A stretch of 64,000 nt of DNA from Flavobacteriales bacterium (GCA_023251095.1 JAHEZL010000012.1:58354-122353), one strand, 5' to 3'. Positions 27,755 to 36,566 are shown, counted from the first letter of the stretch. Notes: generated by a model not told the origin, from the sequence alone. Program-made: numbers and translations.

Positions 27755-28201
27755 CTATTTCTTATACTTCATATCATGCAATTCCTCCGCCTCTTCAATA
27801 GAATGCGATTGAGATAAATCGCTTTCTTTTTTTGCCATGGTACTCAACTTGTGAAAATAACTACTCAGAATTTTCAATTCTTCTTCATTGAGGTTTTCAA
27901 CGTCGATGAGTCGGTTGCTGGGTCCATTGAGCGAAGCGATCAATTCATTTAGTTTGAGGTGGATGGCCTGAGAGTCTTTGTTTTGTGTGCGCTGAATGAG
28001 GAAAACCATCAGGAAGGTAATAATAGTAGTGCCGGTGTTGATGGCCAGTTGCCATGTGTCGGAAAAATCAAAGAGGGGTCCGGAAATCAACCATCCGATA
28101 ATAATGATCAGCGCTGTAATAAAGGCGAGGGTAGTACCTGTGAAAACAGTTGCTGAACGGGAAATGCTTTCAAAAATGTTGGTTTTTTTATTGGTTGTCA
28201 T
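27755..28201 (-). CDS. low-affinity iron permease family membrane protein
   Basis: A 148-aa protein resembling the bacterial Fet4-like low-affinity iron permease family. Two transmembrane helices (about 22-43 and 52-73) surround SGPLFDFSDTWQLAINTGTTI, and VFLIQRTQNKDSQAIHLKLNELI follows, a typical family block. Transport has not been shown for most members. The ATG at 28201 is preferred; an upstream ATG at 28240 would add 13 basic residues without family support. It is transcribed towards the restriction island and has a terminator-like hairpin in front of it. Confidence 0.8.
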   Translation of the reverse strand: MTTNKKTNIFESISRSATVFTGTTLAFITALIIIIGWLISGPLFDFSDTWQLAINTGTTIITFLMVFLIQRTQNKDSQAIHLKLNELIASLNGPSNRLIDVENLNEEELKILSSYFHKLSTMAKKESDLSQSHSIEEAEELHDMKYKK

Positions 28202-28239
28202 AACAAGAGATTTTCTTTTAACCAAAGTAACACTTTTCA

Positions 28240-28268
28240 AAAGTAAAAAGCCCGTTTTGCAACGGGCT
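28240..28268 (-). terminator. terminator-like hairpin in the leader of the iron permease gene
   Basis: On the minus strand AGCCCGTT pairs with AACGGGCT (28268-28249) and is followed by TTTTTAC. It is oriented to stop minus-strand transcription about 45 nt before the permease start, although no minus-strand gene lies directly upstream. Confidence 0.5.
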
Positions 28269-28410
28269 AATAAAGAATAATTTTAGAACGTTGAATCTGT
28301 CAAATTTGTCTTCGAGTCTATAGAGTAAAAGTCTGTGCCAGAGAGATGATCGGAAACTTATTAATAAACATTATTTTAGCGCCAAACCATAATAGTACTG
28401 AAAGAATAAA

Positions 28411-29097
28411 ATGAAAAAATATATTTTTCTGTTGATTTTCGCCTTTTCATTGATCGCTTGTAATAATGATAAGAAGGAGGCTGTGCCTGTGAAAGAGACT
28501 GTTGTTGTTAAGAGGTTTAAGGAGATATTTGTGCATTCTGCCGATGAAGCTATTGCGGAATTGAAGGCAGGGAACAAACGTTTTTTGTCGGATTCGCTAA
28601 TCAATATTGATCATCTGGAACAAATTGAACTTACCAAGCACGGACATCAACCGCACACTGTTGTTTTGTCGTGCATGGATTCGCGTGTGCCACCCGAGAT
28701 CATTATGGATCAGGGAATCGGAAATCTTTTTGTTATTCGCAATGCCGGAAATCTAGAGGATCATAATGTGCTGGGCAGTATGGAATATGCAGTTGAACAT
28801 TCGGTTAAACTGATAATGGTGATGGGACACAGCCATTGCGGAGCAGTAACCGGTGCTGTAAATGAAATTAAAATGGGACACTTAACGCAGCTCGTGGAAC
28901 AAATTACACCCGTTATTACCGAAGGTGCATCAAAGGCACACACCATTAATGAAACTGCGAAAAGCAGCATTTTCAATACTATTAAAGATATTACCGACAG
29001 AAGTATTATCATCAGAGGAAAACTGAACGACAAAAAAATAAAAATTGTTGGCGCTTTTTATGACATTGAAACGGGTGAGGTTTTATTTTTAGAGTAA
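28411..29097 (+). CDS. exported beta-class carbonic anhydrase lipoprotein
   Basis: Hydrates CO2 to bicarbonate. Lipobox LIAC (Cys17) predicts a lipoprotein. The beta-class zinc site is complete: Cys88, with the Asp90/Arg92 dyad in SCMDSR, His140 and Cys143 in GHSHCGAV. The 228-aa length is usual. An exported beta-carbonic anhydrase would act in the periplasm, perhaps buffering or supplying bicarbonate. It is divergent from the iron permease and stands 37 nt before the helicase gene. Confidence 0.93.
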   Translation: MKKYIFLLIFAFSLIACNNDKKEAVPVKETVVVKRFKEIFVHSADEAIAELKAGNKRFLSDSLINIDHLEQIELTKHGHQPHTVVLSCMDSRVPPEIIMDQGIGNLFVIRNAGNLEDHNVLGSMEYAVEHSVKLIMVMGHSHCGAVTGAVNEIKMGHLTQLVEQITPVITEGASKAHTINETAKSSIFNTIKDITDRSIIIRGKLNDKKIKIVGAFYDIETGEVLFLE

Positions 29098-29134
29098 GGA
29101 TTTTAAATAAGTAGCTTCAAAAAAAACATATACA

Positions 29135-30502
29135 ATGACCTTTTCTCAACTCGGCTTAAATTCTTTTTTACTTCAATCGCTCACTGAAAACAATATTGTT
29201 TCACCCACTGAAATTCAGCAAAAGGTGCTTCCTTTTGTGTTGAGCACACGCAAAAATTTAGTGGCTGTTTCACAAACCGGAACGGGAAAAACGGCGGCTT
29301 TTGGTTTACCTATTTTACAGTTAATTGATCCGAAGCTGATGCAAACGCAAGTGCTGGTGATAGTGCCAACGCGTGAGCTGGCGCAACAGGTGGCGAAGGA
29401 TTTGTTTGTATTTTCGCGTTACATTGTGCGCATTCACACAGAGGCAGTATTTGGCGGAAAACAAATTGAAGAACAAATCAAAAAGTTAGAAACACCCAAA
29501 CATATTATAGTGGCAACACCCGGTAGATTGGTGGATCTGATGAATAGAAAAATTGTGGATTTATCTCATCTTAAATTTTTGGTACTGGATGAAGCCGATG
29601 AAATGTTGCGCATGGGTTTTAAAGCCGATGTGGAAAGAGTTCTTCGTGCTTGTAAACCAGGTGTGCGCAAATTTTTGTTCACGAGTACAATGCCTGATGA
29701 AATTAAGCAAGTAGCGCGTCAGTACTTAGGAGAAGGTGTGGATGAAATTCATATCAAGCCTCAGGAATTTGTGAACAGAAATATTGAGCATTTGTATATT
29801 CCTTATGCTTACGGCTATAAATTTGAATTTTTAAAAACCTATTTATTGCAGCATCCCGACGAGCGCGGAATTATTTTTTGCAGAACTCAGGCTGCCGCGA
29901 AATTGTTGCGCCAGCAGCTGATTGGTTGTGATATCTCTGCAGGTTCTTTGTATGGCGACCTCAATCAGTTTGAGCGCGACAAGGTAATGGCTGCGTTTAA
30001 AGGAAAGCGCATTTCTTTGCTCATCGCTACGGATATTGCAGCGCGCGGCATTGACGTTGCCGACTTGAATTTTGTTATTCACTATCATCTCGCAGAAAAC
30101 GAAGCGCAGTACATCAACCGCAGCGGACGCACAGCCCGTGCCGGAAAAAAAGGTCTTTCTATTTCTTTGGTACAAGACGATGAGTTGTTTCACATCAAAG
30201 AAATTGAAGATATTTTGCGTATCAAATTTTCTGAAGAAAAATTAAAGGTGGTGATTGATAAAACTCCGTCGCATGATGTGGAGTTGAAAATAAACATCGG
30301 TACACGCCATGAACTCAATATCGCTTCGTTTAAAGAATTTCTTTTGGAGTTTGCAGGCTTGAAAGAAGATGCAATTCGTGATGTTAAATTGTTTAGAGCT
30401 GAAACTACTTTTGTGATGGATTCACGTTATGAAAATCAGTTGATGAAGAATATTGATAACGGGAAGTTTTTTCATCAGAGAATTTTGATTGAAAAGATTT
30501 AA
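29135..30502 (+). CDS. DEAD-box ATP-dependent RNA helicase
   Basis: A 455-aa DEAD-box helicase for ribosome or mRNA remodelling. In order: Q motif (SPTEIQQKVLP), motif I AVSQTGTGKTA, PTRELAQQV, TPGRLVDLM, motif II VLDEADEML, motif III as TST in FTSTMPDEI (SAT is usual), motif V ATDIAARGIDV and motif VI NRSGRTARAG. A C-terminal domain (about 370-455) with an RNA-binding DbpA-like look follows. It is followed 13 nt later by selO, so both may share a transcript. Confidence 0.93.
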   Translation: MTFSQLGLNSFLLQSLTENNIVSPTEIQQKVLPFVLSTRKNLVAVSQTGTGKTAAFGLPILQLIDPKLMQTQVLVIVPTRELAQQVAKDLFVFSRYIVRIHTEAVFGGKQIEEQIKKLETPKHIIVATPGRLVDLMNRKIVDLSHLKFLVLDEADEMLRMGFKADVERVLRACKPGVRKFLFTSTMPDEIKQVARQYLGEGVDEIHIKPQEFVNRNIEHLYIPYAYGYKFEFLKTYLLQHPDERGIIFCRTQAAAKLLRQQLIGCDISAGSLYGDLNQFERDKVMAAFKGKRISLLIATDIAARGIDVADLNFVIHYHLAENEAQYINRSGRTARAGKKGLSISLVQDDELFHIKEIEDILRIKFSEEKLKVVIDKTPSHDVELKINIGTRHELNIASFKEFLLEFAGLKEDAIRDVKLFRAETTFVMDSRYENQLMKNIDNGKFFHQRILIEKI

Positions 30503-30515
30503 TTAATTTAAGCAG

Positions 30516-31976
30516 ATGTCGCTAGCGAACAACATAGGATTTAATTTCGATAATACTTATCTCTCGCTGCCTCAAAAACTATTTGAGAAGTGTTTGCCTA
30601 CTGTTGTGGCTGAGCCTCGATTGGTGATTTTCAATAAAGCATTGGCGAAGGAATTAGGATTGAATTCAGAGAATATTTCAGAAGAGGAAATCGCTGCGTA
30701 TTTATCAGGAAATAAAATCATGGAAGGTTCGCAGCCCATTGCGCAGGCTTACGCCGGACATCAGTTCGGGCATTTCAATATGTTGGGTGATGGCAGAGCA
30801 ATTTTGTTGGGTGAACATGTTACGCCGCAAAACAAGAGATTTGATATTCAGTTGAAAGGTCCGGGACCAACGCCTTATTCCCGCAATGGTGACGGTAGAG
30901 CTACGTTGAGTTCCATGTTGCGCGAGTATATCATCAGCGAAGCGATGCAGGCCTTGGGTATTCCTACCACAAGAAGTTTAGCGGTAGTTGCAAGCGGTGA
31001 GGAAGTGCACAGGGAATACACGCATGAAGGAGGAGTGCTCACAAGAATTGCTGCCAGTCATATTCGTGTTGGAACTTTTGAATTTGTGCGCAGATTCAAT
31101 GACCTTGAAACATTTAAAACATTTGTTAATTATACCATTCAGCGCCATTATCCGGAAGTGATGAACACTGAAAATCCGCCATTGGAATTGTTTAAAGCGG
31201 TGATGGAAAAACAAATTACACTCATCGTAAATTGGATGCGTGTTGGTTTTATTCATGGCGTGATGAATACCGATAATATGAGTATTTCGGGAGAAACCAT
31301 TGATTATGGTCCCTGCGCATTTATGAATGCCTATCATTCTCAAACCGTTTTTAGTTCAATTGACAGAAGTGGACGCTATGCTTTCGGAAATCAGGTTGTG
31401 ATAGCGAAATGGAATCTCACGCGCTTTGCTGAAACTTTGCTGGTGCTTATTCATTCCGACAGCGATAAAGCGATTGAAATGGTACAGGAAGTTCTACAAA
31501 CTTTTATTCCAAAATTTGAAGAACAGTGGTTGAGGATGATGCGGAATAAATTGGGATTGATGACTGAGGAAGAGAATGATGAAAAACTCATTAGCACTTT
31601 ATTATTGTGGATGCAGGATCGTGGTGCCGATTATATCAATACTTTTAATGCTTTGGAGTATGAAGAATTTTTAAATGATGCTGTATATCAAAACAATGAA
31701 TTTAAATCGTGGTATGAGCTCTGGCGCAAAAGAAGGGAGAGTGAAAACAGCAAAGCTTCTTTTGAATTGATGCGAAAAACCAATCCTGTTGTTATTCCGC
31801 GAAATCATAGGTTAGAGGAGGCTTTGCAAACTGCCGCTCATGAAAATGATTTGTCGCTTTTAAATGAATTGCTGGCTGCGGTATCGGATCCTTATCAATT
31901 TAAAAAGGAATTCGCTAAGTACCAAAATCCGCCTGAAGATGGGGGTAAAGGATATAAAACGTATTGTGGTACTTAA
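30516..31976 (+). CDS. selO: protein adenylyltransferase SelO
   Basis: A pseudokinase that transfers AMP from ATP to Ser/Thr/Tyr of target proteins in the redox stress response. The 486-aa length is that of the complete bacterial form. Motifs: AYAGHQFGHFNMLGDGRA, LKGPGPTPYSRNGDGRA, the Asn/Asp metal site in HGVMNTDNMS and IDYGPCAFM, and the C-terminal KTYCGT whose Cys occupies the selenocysteine position of eukaryotic SelO. It lies 13 nt after the helicase gene. Its stop codon abuts the stop of the convergent MORN gene with no base between. Confidence 0.94.
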   Translation: MSLANNIGFNFDNTYLSLPQKLFEKCLPTVVAEPRLVIFNKALAKELGLNSENISEEEIAAYLSGNKIMEGSQPIAQAYAGHQFGHFNMLGDGRAILLGEHVTPQNKRFDIQLKGPGPTPYSRNGDGRATLSSMLREYIISEAMQALGIPTTRSLAVVASGEEVHREYTHEGGVLTRIAASHIRVGTFEFVRRFNDLETFKTFVNYTIQRHYPEVMNTENPPLELFKAVMEKQITLIVNWMRVGFIHGVMNTDNMSISGETIDYGPCAFMNAYHSQTVFSSIDRSGRYAFGNQVVIAKWNLTRFAETLLVLIHSDSDKAIEMVQEVLQTFIPKFEEQWLRMMRNKLGLMTEEENDEKLISTLLLWMQDRGADYINTFNALEYEEFLNDAVYQNNEFKSWYELWRKRRESENSKASFELMRKTNPVVIPRNHRLEEALQTAAHENDLSLLNELLAAVSDPYQFKKEFAKYQNPPEDGGKGYKTYCGT

Positions 31977-32837
31977 TTACTCTTGATTTTCTACTTGTAC
32001 AACTTTTCCGCCTTTGTAGAACATTGTTTTAATTAATTTACCGTTAGTACCATACTGAAAAACCTTTCCGTCGATCAAGGCTCCGTTTTCAAACATGCCT
32101 TCACGTGCCACTCTTCCTTCTCTGTCTTTCAATTGATATAGTCCGTTGCCGTCAAAGTTGCCGACTTTAAATTTTTCTTTGGCAGCGTTTTGGTCGGCGG
32201 GAACTTCTTTTGTTTCTAATTTAGTTTCGGAAGCAGTGTTGTTGATCGGATTTTTTCTGTCGTATTCTTTTGTGGCCTTCGCATTCATTTCTCCATTTGC
32301 GTAGGTTTTTTCAGATTTCAAATCTCCGTTTTCATAATACTCTTTGATGGTGCCATTTTCTTTTCCGTTCACCCATTCACCGCTGATTCTTATTTTCCCG
32401 TTTTCGTAATAGTATTTTTGTTCACCCGTTCGTGAGCCTTGGTTGTTGTAGTTCCATTCGCTTGCCGGCTGACCGTTTTCGTAGTAGAATTTATATGCTC
32501 CTATCCATTGTCCGCTTTTCCAGGTTCCTTCCTCTTTTTTATTTCCGTTAGGGTAATAAAAAACAGCCGGACCGTTAGGTAAATTCTTCTGAAAGGTGAG
32601 TTGTTCTTTAACTTTATCGTTGTTGAAATAGTGGAGCCATTTTCCGTTTTTAAGATTGTCGACGTAATCGCCTTCCTCCACTTTTTGATCGTCGCCGTAA
32701 CCCGGCAATTTTTTTGCCTTGTCTTTGTTCAGGAAAACCCAGTGACCTTGTTTTAATTTGTTTTGATCGATTACGTTTTGTGCGCTTAGCACAGCAGCAC
32801 AGCCAACAAGAGCAAGCGTTATAATCCCTTTTTTCAT
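31977..32837 (-). CDS. exported MORN/YwqK-type repeat protein
   Basis: A 286-aa protein with a signal peptide ending LSAQ, then at least six repeats of the form Y-Y-x-NG-x-x-x-x-x-x-Y/W-x-NG (for example FYYENGQPASEWNYNNQG and KYYYENGKIRISGEWVNG). MORN-like toxin-wall or YwqK repeats are common in exported Bacteroidota proteins and their role is mostly unknown. The ATG at 32837 gives a clean signal peptide; an ATG at 32846 adds three residues. It is convergent with selO, stop to stop. Confidence 0.75.
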   Translation of the reverse strand: MKKGIITLALVGCAAVLSAQNVIDQNKLKQGHWVFLNKDKAKKLPGYGDDQKVEEGDYVDNLKNGKWLHYFNNDKVKEQLTFQKNLPNGPAVFYYPNGNKKEEGTWKSGQWIGAYKFYYENGQPASEWNYNNQGSRTGEQKYYYENGKIRISGEWVNGKENGTIKEYYENGDLKSEKTYANGEMNAKATKEYDRKNPINNTASETKLETKEVPADQNAAKEKFKVGNFDGNGLYQLKDREGRVAREGMFENGALIDGKVFQYGTNGKLIKTMFYKGGKVVQVENQE

Positions 32838-33000
32838 CTTTCCCATTTTATCCCATCTTTATATAATACATCGTTTAGACGTTGTTGTGTAGTATCAAGT
32901 TGCCCGATGTATCCGAATTGCAAAATAATAATAGGAAGAAATTTTGTGCAGCACAAATTAAGTTAATCACAAATGGCGGTGAATAACTGTGTTTTGAGAC

Positions 33001-34107
33001 TTATTCAATCACTGTTTTTTTGAGTGCTTTTAAATAGTTTTCGTCAACACTGGCGCCTAATCCGCTTGTTTCAGGCACAGTGATTTCTCCTTTGGAATTG
33101 TAAAGTATTCCGCCAAGCACATAATCTTCTTTGAGCATCAATGGAGAATCGAAATCAAAGTGAATAATATTGTTGCTGCTCAAAGCCAGATGTGCGGAGG
33201 CGGTAAAGGCCAAACGCGATTCCAGAAAACCGCCTACTTGCATTTTAATGTCGGCAGCCTCGGCCAGTTGAATGATTTTTAAGGCTTTAAATATTCCTGA
33301 TGATTTTCCCAGTTTCACATTAAACTGATCGCAGGCCGATAGCGCAATGAGGCGTTTGGCGTCGTGATGATCGCAGCAGGATTCGTCGGCCATGATGGAG
33401 ATCGGACTCTCTTTTTTTATTCGGGGCAGTTCCATAAAATCCCAGCGCGGAATCGGTTCTTCGCAATGTTGAAGGTTGTAAGGAGCCAAAGCCGTTAAGA
33501 TATCAAGAGCTTCTTCGGCTTTCCAGCCTTGATTAGCATCAATTCGTAAAGGAATTTCATTACCGATGGCTTCGCGTATGTTTTTGATGCGTTCAATATC
33601 CTGTTCTTTTGTACCGCCTAATTTTACTTTGATGATTTGAAATCCTGCTGCAATAATTTTTTGAGCATCGGCGGCCATTTTATCAGCGTTATCAATGCTG
33701 ATGGTATAATCGGTTAGAAGAATTTTATTGTTTTTCCCTCTCAAAAAAGCATAGAGTGGAAGTTGTGCGTGTTGTGCGGCGATATCATATAGCGCAATGT
33801 CAAAAGCACTTTTGATGCTGGAGTTTCCGTAAATTGTAGCATCCATAACGGCGGAGCAAGCGGCGATATCCAGTGGATTTTTACCGAGTAAATTTTGCGC
33901 CAGATATTTTCCCACCACAACGCCCGATTCCATGCTTTCACCATTGATGGTTTTAAACGGACAGCATTCTCCGAAGCCTGTCAGCCCATCATCGGTTTTA
34001 ATAAGAACGATTATATTTTCGGCATATTCGTGTTTTCCTAAGGAGATGATGAAGGGCTCTTTTAGTTTTATCGGCGATGGATAAATTTCAATTTTCTTGA
34101 TTTTCAT
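33001..34107 (-). CDS. dipeptide epimerase (L-Ala-D/L-Glu type), enolase superfamily
   Basis: Epimerises dipeptides such as L-Ala-D-Glu released in murein recycling. The enolase-superfamily active site is complete: Lys160 and Lys162 (KVK), metal ligands Asp190 (RIDAN), Glu216 or Glu217 (CEEP) and Asp241 (MADES), and Lys265 (NVKLGK). The C-terminal FDFDSP supplies the Asp-x-Asp that binds the dipeptide ammonium group. The 368-aa length is usual. Substrate range varies in this family, so the exact dipeptide is inference. Divergent from the exonuclease gene with 33 nt between. Confidence 0.9.
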   Translation of the reverse strand: MKIKKIEIYPSPIKLKEPFIISLGKHEYAENIIVLIKTDDGLTGFGECCPFKTINGESMESGVVVGKYLAQNLLGKNPLDIAACSAVMDATIYGNSSIKSAFDIALYDIAAQHAQLPLYAFLRGKNNKILLTDYTISIDNADKMAADAQKIIAAGFQIIKVKLGGTKEQDIERIKNIREAIGNEIPLRIDANQGWKAEEALDILTALAPYNLQHCEEPIPRWDFMELPRIKKESPISIMADESCCDHHDAKRLIALSACDQFNVKLGKSSGIFKALKIIQLAEAADIKMQVGGFLESRLAFTASAHLALSSNNIIHFDFDSPLMLKEDYVLGGILYNSKGEITVPETSGLGASVDENYLKALKKTVIE

Positions 34108-34140
34108 GCTTGCAAATTAAAATATTAAATTTAGAATCTA

Positions 34141-34611
34141 ATGAATGATTTCACCGCCATAGATTTTGAAACTGCTAATCAAAAGGGTTCCAGTATTTGT
34201 CAGATAGGATTGGTGAGGGTAGAAGGTGGCGAAGTGGTGAAAACGATCAATCAGTTGATTTGTCCGCCGGGCAATTTTTACTCCTATTGGAATATTAAAG
34301 TACACGGAATTAGTCCTGATAAAACTGCCGATGCGCCAACCTTTGAAGAGGTGTGGGGACACATAAAAGTATTTATTGAAGATCAGGTTTTGGTGGCGCA
34401 CAACGCGTCGTTTGATTGTTCTTGTCTGAAGCAGGTGTTGGCTTTTTATGATTTGGCCTCGGTTGTTTATGAGCGACAATGCACTTACAAAATTTATAAA
34501 AAAGGATTGGCTGTGGTTTGCGAAGAGCAGGGGATTACCCTCAATCATCATGATGCGTTGAGTGATGCAATGGCGTGCGCGGAGTTGTATAGGAGGTATT
34601 TAAGTAAATAG
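34141..34611 (+). CDS. DnaQ-like 3'-5' exonuclease (DEDDh)
   Basis: A 156-aa stand-alone proofreading-type exonuclease. The four acidic residues and His are visible: AIDFETA (Asp/Glu near 7-9), LVAHNASFDCS, and HHDALSDAMA with the catalytic His and last Asp. Stand-alone members resemble the epsilon subunit of polymerase III and may degrade 3' ends of DNA or RNA. A near-consensus -7 element TAAATTTA (34126-34133) lies 7 nt before the start. Confidence 0.9.
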   Translation: MNDFTAIDFETANQKGSSICQIGLVRVEGGEVVKTINQLICPPGNFYSYWNIKVHGISPDKTADAPTFEEVWGHIKVFIEDQVLVAHNASFDCSCLKQVLAFYDLASVVYERQCTYKIYKKGLAVVCEEQGITLNHHDALSDAMACAELYRRYLSK

Positions 34612-34624
34612 TGTCTTCTCTCTT

Positions 34625-34741
34625 CTTACTTTTTCCTTGATGAAAAAGTAACAAAAAATCAAGAGCTAAGAGATGCTGCCATCGCACGAAAACCCTCACA
34701 CACGCTCGCCTCTTAGCTCGGGCCTCCGCACGAAGTTAGCG
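34625..34741 (+). repeat. structured repeat element, left copy
   Basis: A 39-mer (34625-34663) starting CTTACTTTTTCCTTGATG, identical to the one in the right copy; a stem AGCTAAGAG (34664-34672) with CTCTTAGCT (34710-34718); a variable region inside that stem; and a terminal CGCACGAAGTTAGCG (34727-34741). The 39-mer can form a hairpin TACTTTTTC/GAAAAAGTA whose loop CTTGAT is complementary to ATCAAG (34658-34663), a pseudoknot arrangement. The right copy (35711-35865) is inverted. Confidence 0.75.
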
Positions 34742-34833
34742 GCCCATTATCTGAAGTACATTTTTTAAATTTTAAAAGTTTTATCAGAAACAATATTATT
34801 ACAAGGATTAAAGTTTCACACAAAACTCTTCCT

Positions 34834-35634
34834 ATGGATCTTCTATCACATATTTTATCGGGATTAGCGATAAGTACCGTTATCGTTTCTTTTTCAAAAG
34901 TTTCAAAAAAACACAAGGCGGTGATTTTATTTAGTGGGGCCTTGGGTGGCGGATTTCCTGATTTTGATGTGCTGTCGCACTGGAGTCAGTTTGATACTAC
35001 CTTCGGGAAGTTTTTTGAGCTGGATATGCCGGGCTTTCAGATTTACCATAGCAAACGCTGGTATTCGCATCATGCTTTTTTGCATTCACTGACGGCTGCC
35101 GCGCTCATTGCGGGTTTGATAGGATGTGTCATTTATCTTTTTAAAAGAAAAGAGAAAACTTTTAAGCAATCTTTTTACGACAGCAGATATATTATGCTGG
35201 CTTTCTTTCTTGGTTTTTGCGTGCACTTGCTGGAAGATATGCCTACACCAACGTATGCCTGGGGTGGCGTGAATTTCTTTTGGCCAAGCGGTGTTTACTT
35301 TGGCGGAACAGGAGAAATATGGTGGTGGAACAATTACGATTTGTTTTTAATTATACTCAGTGTGATCCTGATCAATGCGCTTGTTTTAATTGTCCGCTCT
35401 TATGTAAAGTTCAATGCGCGCATCATTTCAACGCTCATATTATTTAGCGGCGTTAGTTTGTATCTCTATCAAATAAAAACCCGTCCTTTCGATTTTAATT
35501 ATCAGAAAGCCGAGCACGGTAAAGTGTTTTGGGAGTATGAACAAAAATCAAAAGCCATTCAAAAAGACATATTAGGCGAGAGGCTATATGGAATAATGGT
35601 GGAGTTTGATAAGCATGTTCCTTTGTGGTTTTAG
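34834..35634 (+). CDS. YdjM-type membrane-bound metal-dependent hydrolase
   Basis: A 266-aa inner-membrane protein of the YdjM/DUF457 family. It begins with the family's MDLLSHILSGLAI, then GGFPDFDVLSHW, a YSHHAFLHSL His cluster near 80-88 and GFCVHLLEDMPTP with another His/Asp pair, which together look like a metal site. Four to five hydrophobic helices are visible. Substrate unknown; the E. coli homologue is LexA-regulated. The gene is enclosed by an inverted pair of structured repeats (34625-34741 and 35711-35865), which may mean it was moved or is insulated by them. Confidence 0.75.
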   Translation: MDLLSHILSGLAISTVIVSFSKVSKKHKAVILFSGALGGGFPDFDVLSHWSQFDTTFGKFFELDMPGFQIYHSKRWYSHHAFLHSLTAAALIAGLIGCVIYLFKRKEKTFKQSFYDSRYIMLAFFLGFCVHLLEDMPTPTYAWGGVNFFWPSGVYFGGTGEIWWWNNYDLFLIILSVILINALVLIVRSYVKFNARIISTLILFSGVSLYLYQIKTRPFDFNYQKAEHGKVFWEYEQKSKAIQKDILGERLYGIMVEFDKHVPLWF

Positions 35635-35643
35635 TTGTATGGG

Positions 35644-35679
35644 ATTGCTTCAATTTTTGAGTACAAAAATTGAAGCAAT
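35644..35679. repeat. perfect 16-bp hairpin repeat
   Basis: ATTGCTTCAATTTTTG (35644-35659) is complementary to CAAAAATTGAAGCAAT (35664-35679) around AGTA. It shares its core (TTTTTGAGTACAAAAATT) with the larger inverted repeat at 43207-43323. It starts 9 nt after the hydrolase stop and may also terminate that gene. Confidence 0.7.
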
Positions 35680-35710
35680 GACGAATACAGAGTAAGTTTC
35701 AGGAAATGGT

Positions 35711-35865
35711 CGCTAACTTCGTGCGGGGGCCTGAGCCAAGATGCGGGCCAGCGGTGGCGGGAGCGAAATTTTTCCGTCACCGACGGATAAAAAATTTCGC
35801 GACGCGCGCTGAAGCATATCTTGGCGCTTGATTTTTTGTTACTTTTTCATCAAGGAAAAAGTAAG
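35711..35865 (-). repeat. structured repeat element, right copy, inverted
   Basis: The reverse complement of the left element. The terminal 15-mer (35711-35725) and the 39-mer (35827-35865) are identical to the left copy. The internal stem GCCAAGAT (35735-35742) with ATCTTGGC (35818-35825) differs from the left stem at two positions on each arm, with pairing kept. The enclosed variable part carries its own hairpin, GCGAAATTTTTCCGTC facing GACGGATAAAAAATTTCGC. It ends 6 nt before the psd stop codon. Confidence 0.75.
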
Positions 35866-35871
35866 GAGGAG

Positions 35872-36525
35872 TTATTTAAACTCCGCAATAGTACTAATCC
35901 CGCCTTTCACCACATCATCAATTTTAACTTTGATTTCTGTGCCGAGCGGGAAAAATAAATCTACACGGGAACCGAATTTTATGAATCCGAATTCACCGCC
36001 TTGCACCGCTTTGTCGCCTTCTTTAGAGTAGTAAACGATGCGTCGGGCAAGGAAACCGGCAATTTGACGGAAGAGTACTTCTTTTCCGTTCGTATTTTGA
36101 ATTACTAAGGTAGAGCGCTCATTTTCCGTTGAGCTTTTTGGATGCCACGCTACTAAATATTTTCCGGGATGGTATTTCACGTATTTCACAATTCCGCTGA
36201 TGGGATTTCTGTTTACGTGTACGTTGATGGGCGACATGAAAATAGACACCTGAATGCGTTTGTCTTTGAAATATTCGGTTTCAACAGTTTCCTCAATCAC
36301 CACTACTTTTCCATCGCAGGGAGCAATAGCCAAAGAATCATTGAGTGTTGTAAGTCTTTTCGGATTTCTGAAGAATTGCAAAACCAACACCAGCAAAAAT
36401 GCAGCAATGGCATAGGCCAGATAATGAACGATAGGCCAGCAGGTGAAATAAAGCGCGCTAAAAACTACCAATCCTGCAACTAGTAAAGTGATGATGATGG
36501 TTGGAATTCCTTCTCTGTGTATCAT
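35872..36525 (-). CDS. psd: phosphatidylserine decarboxylase, short (archaeal-type) form
   Basis: Converts phosphatidylserine to phosphatidylethanolamine at the inner membrane. At 217 aa it is the short form common in Bacteroidota. Two hydrophobic helices occupy about 8-45; the NVHVNRNPISG block is conserved; self-cleavage to the pyruvoyl enzyme is expected at Gly-Ser in KFGSRVDLFFPLG. It is the last gene of the rsfS-ftsH-cdsA-barrel-psd run on the minus strand and shares phospholipid synthesis with cdsA. Confidence 0.93.
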   Translation of the reverse strand: MIHREGIPTIIITLLVAGLVVFSALYFTCWPIVHYLAYAIAAFLLVLVLQFFRNPKRLTTLNDSLAIAPCDGKVVVIEETVETEYFKDKRIQVSIFMSPINVHVNRNPISGIVKYVKYHPGKYLVAWHPKSSTENERSTLVIQNTNGKEVLFRQIAGFLARRIVYYSKEGDKAVQGGEFGFIKFGSRVDLFFPLGTEIKVKIDDVVKGGISTIAEFK

Positions 36526-36566
36526 GTGTTTGTTTTAATTTTTTGATGTGGGCGTAAAAATAGAAA

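Noticed and set aside
29690..29705. Inactive DEAD-box helicase because motif III reads TST rather than SAT
   Set aside because: The substitution is conservative and all other motifs are intact, so loss of function is not supported.
34625..35865. Composite transposon
   Set aside because: The inverted repeats have no transposase between or beside them and no flanking target-site duplication was identified.
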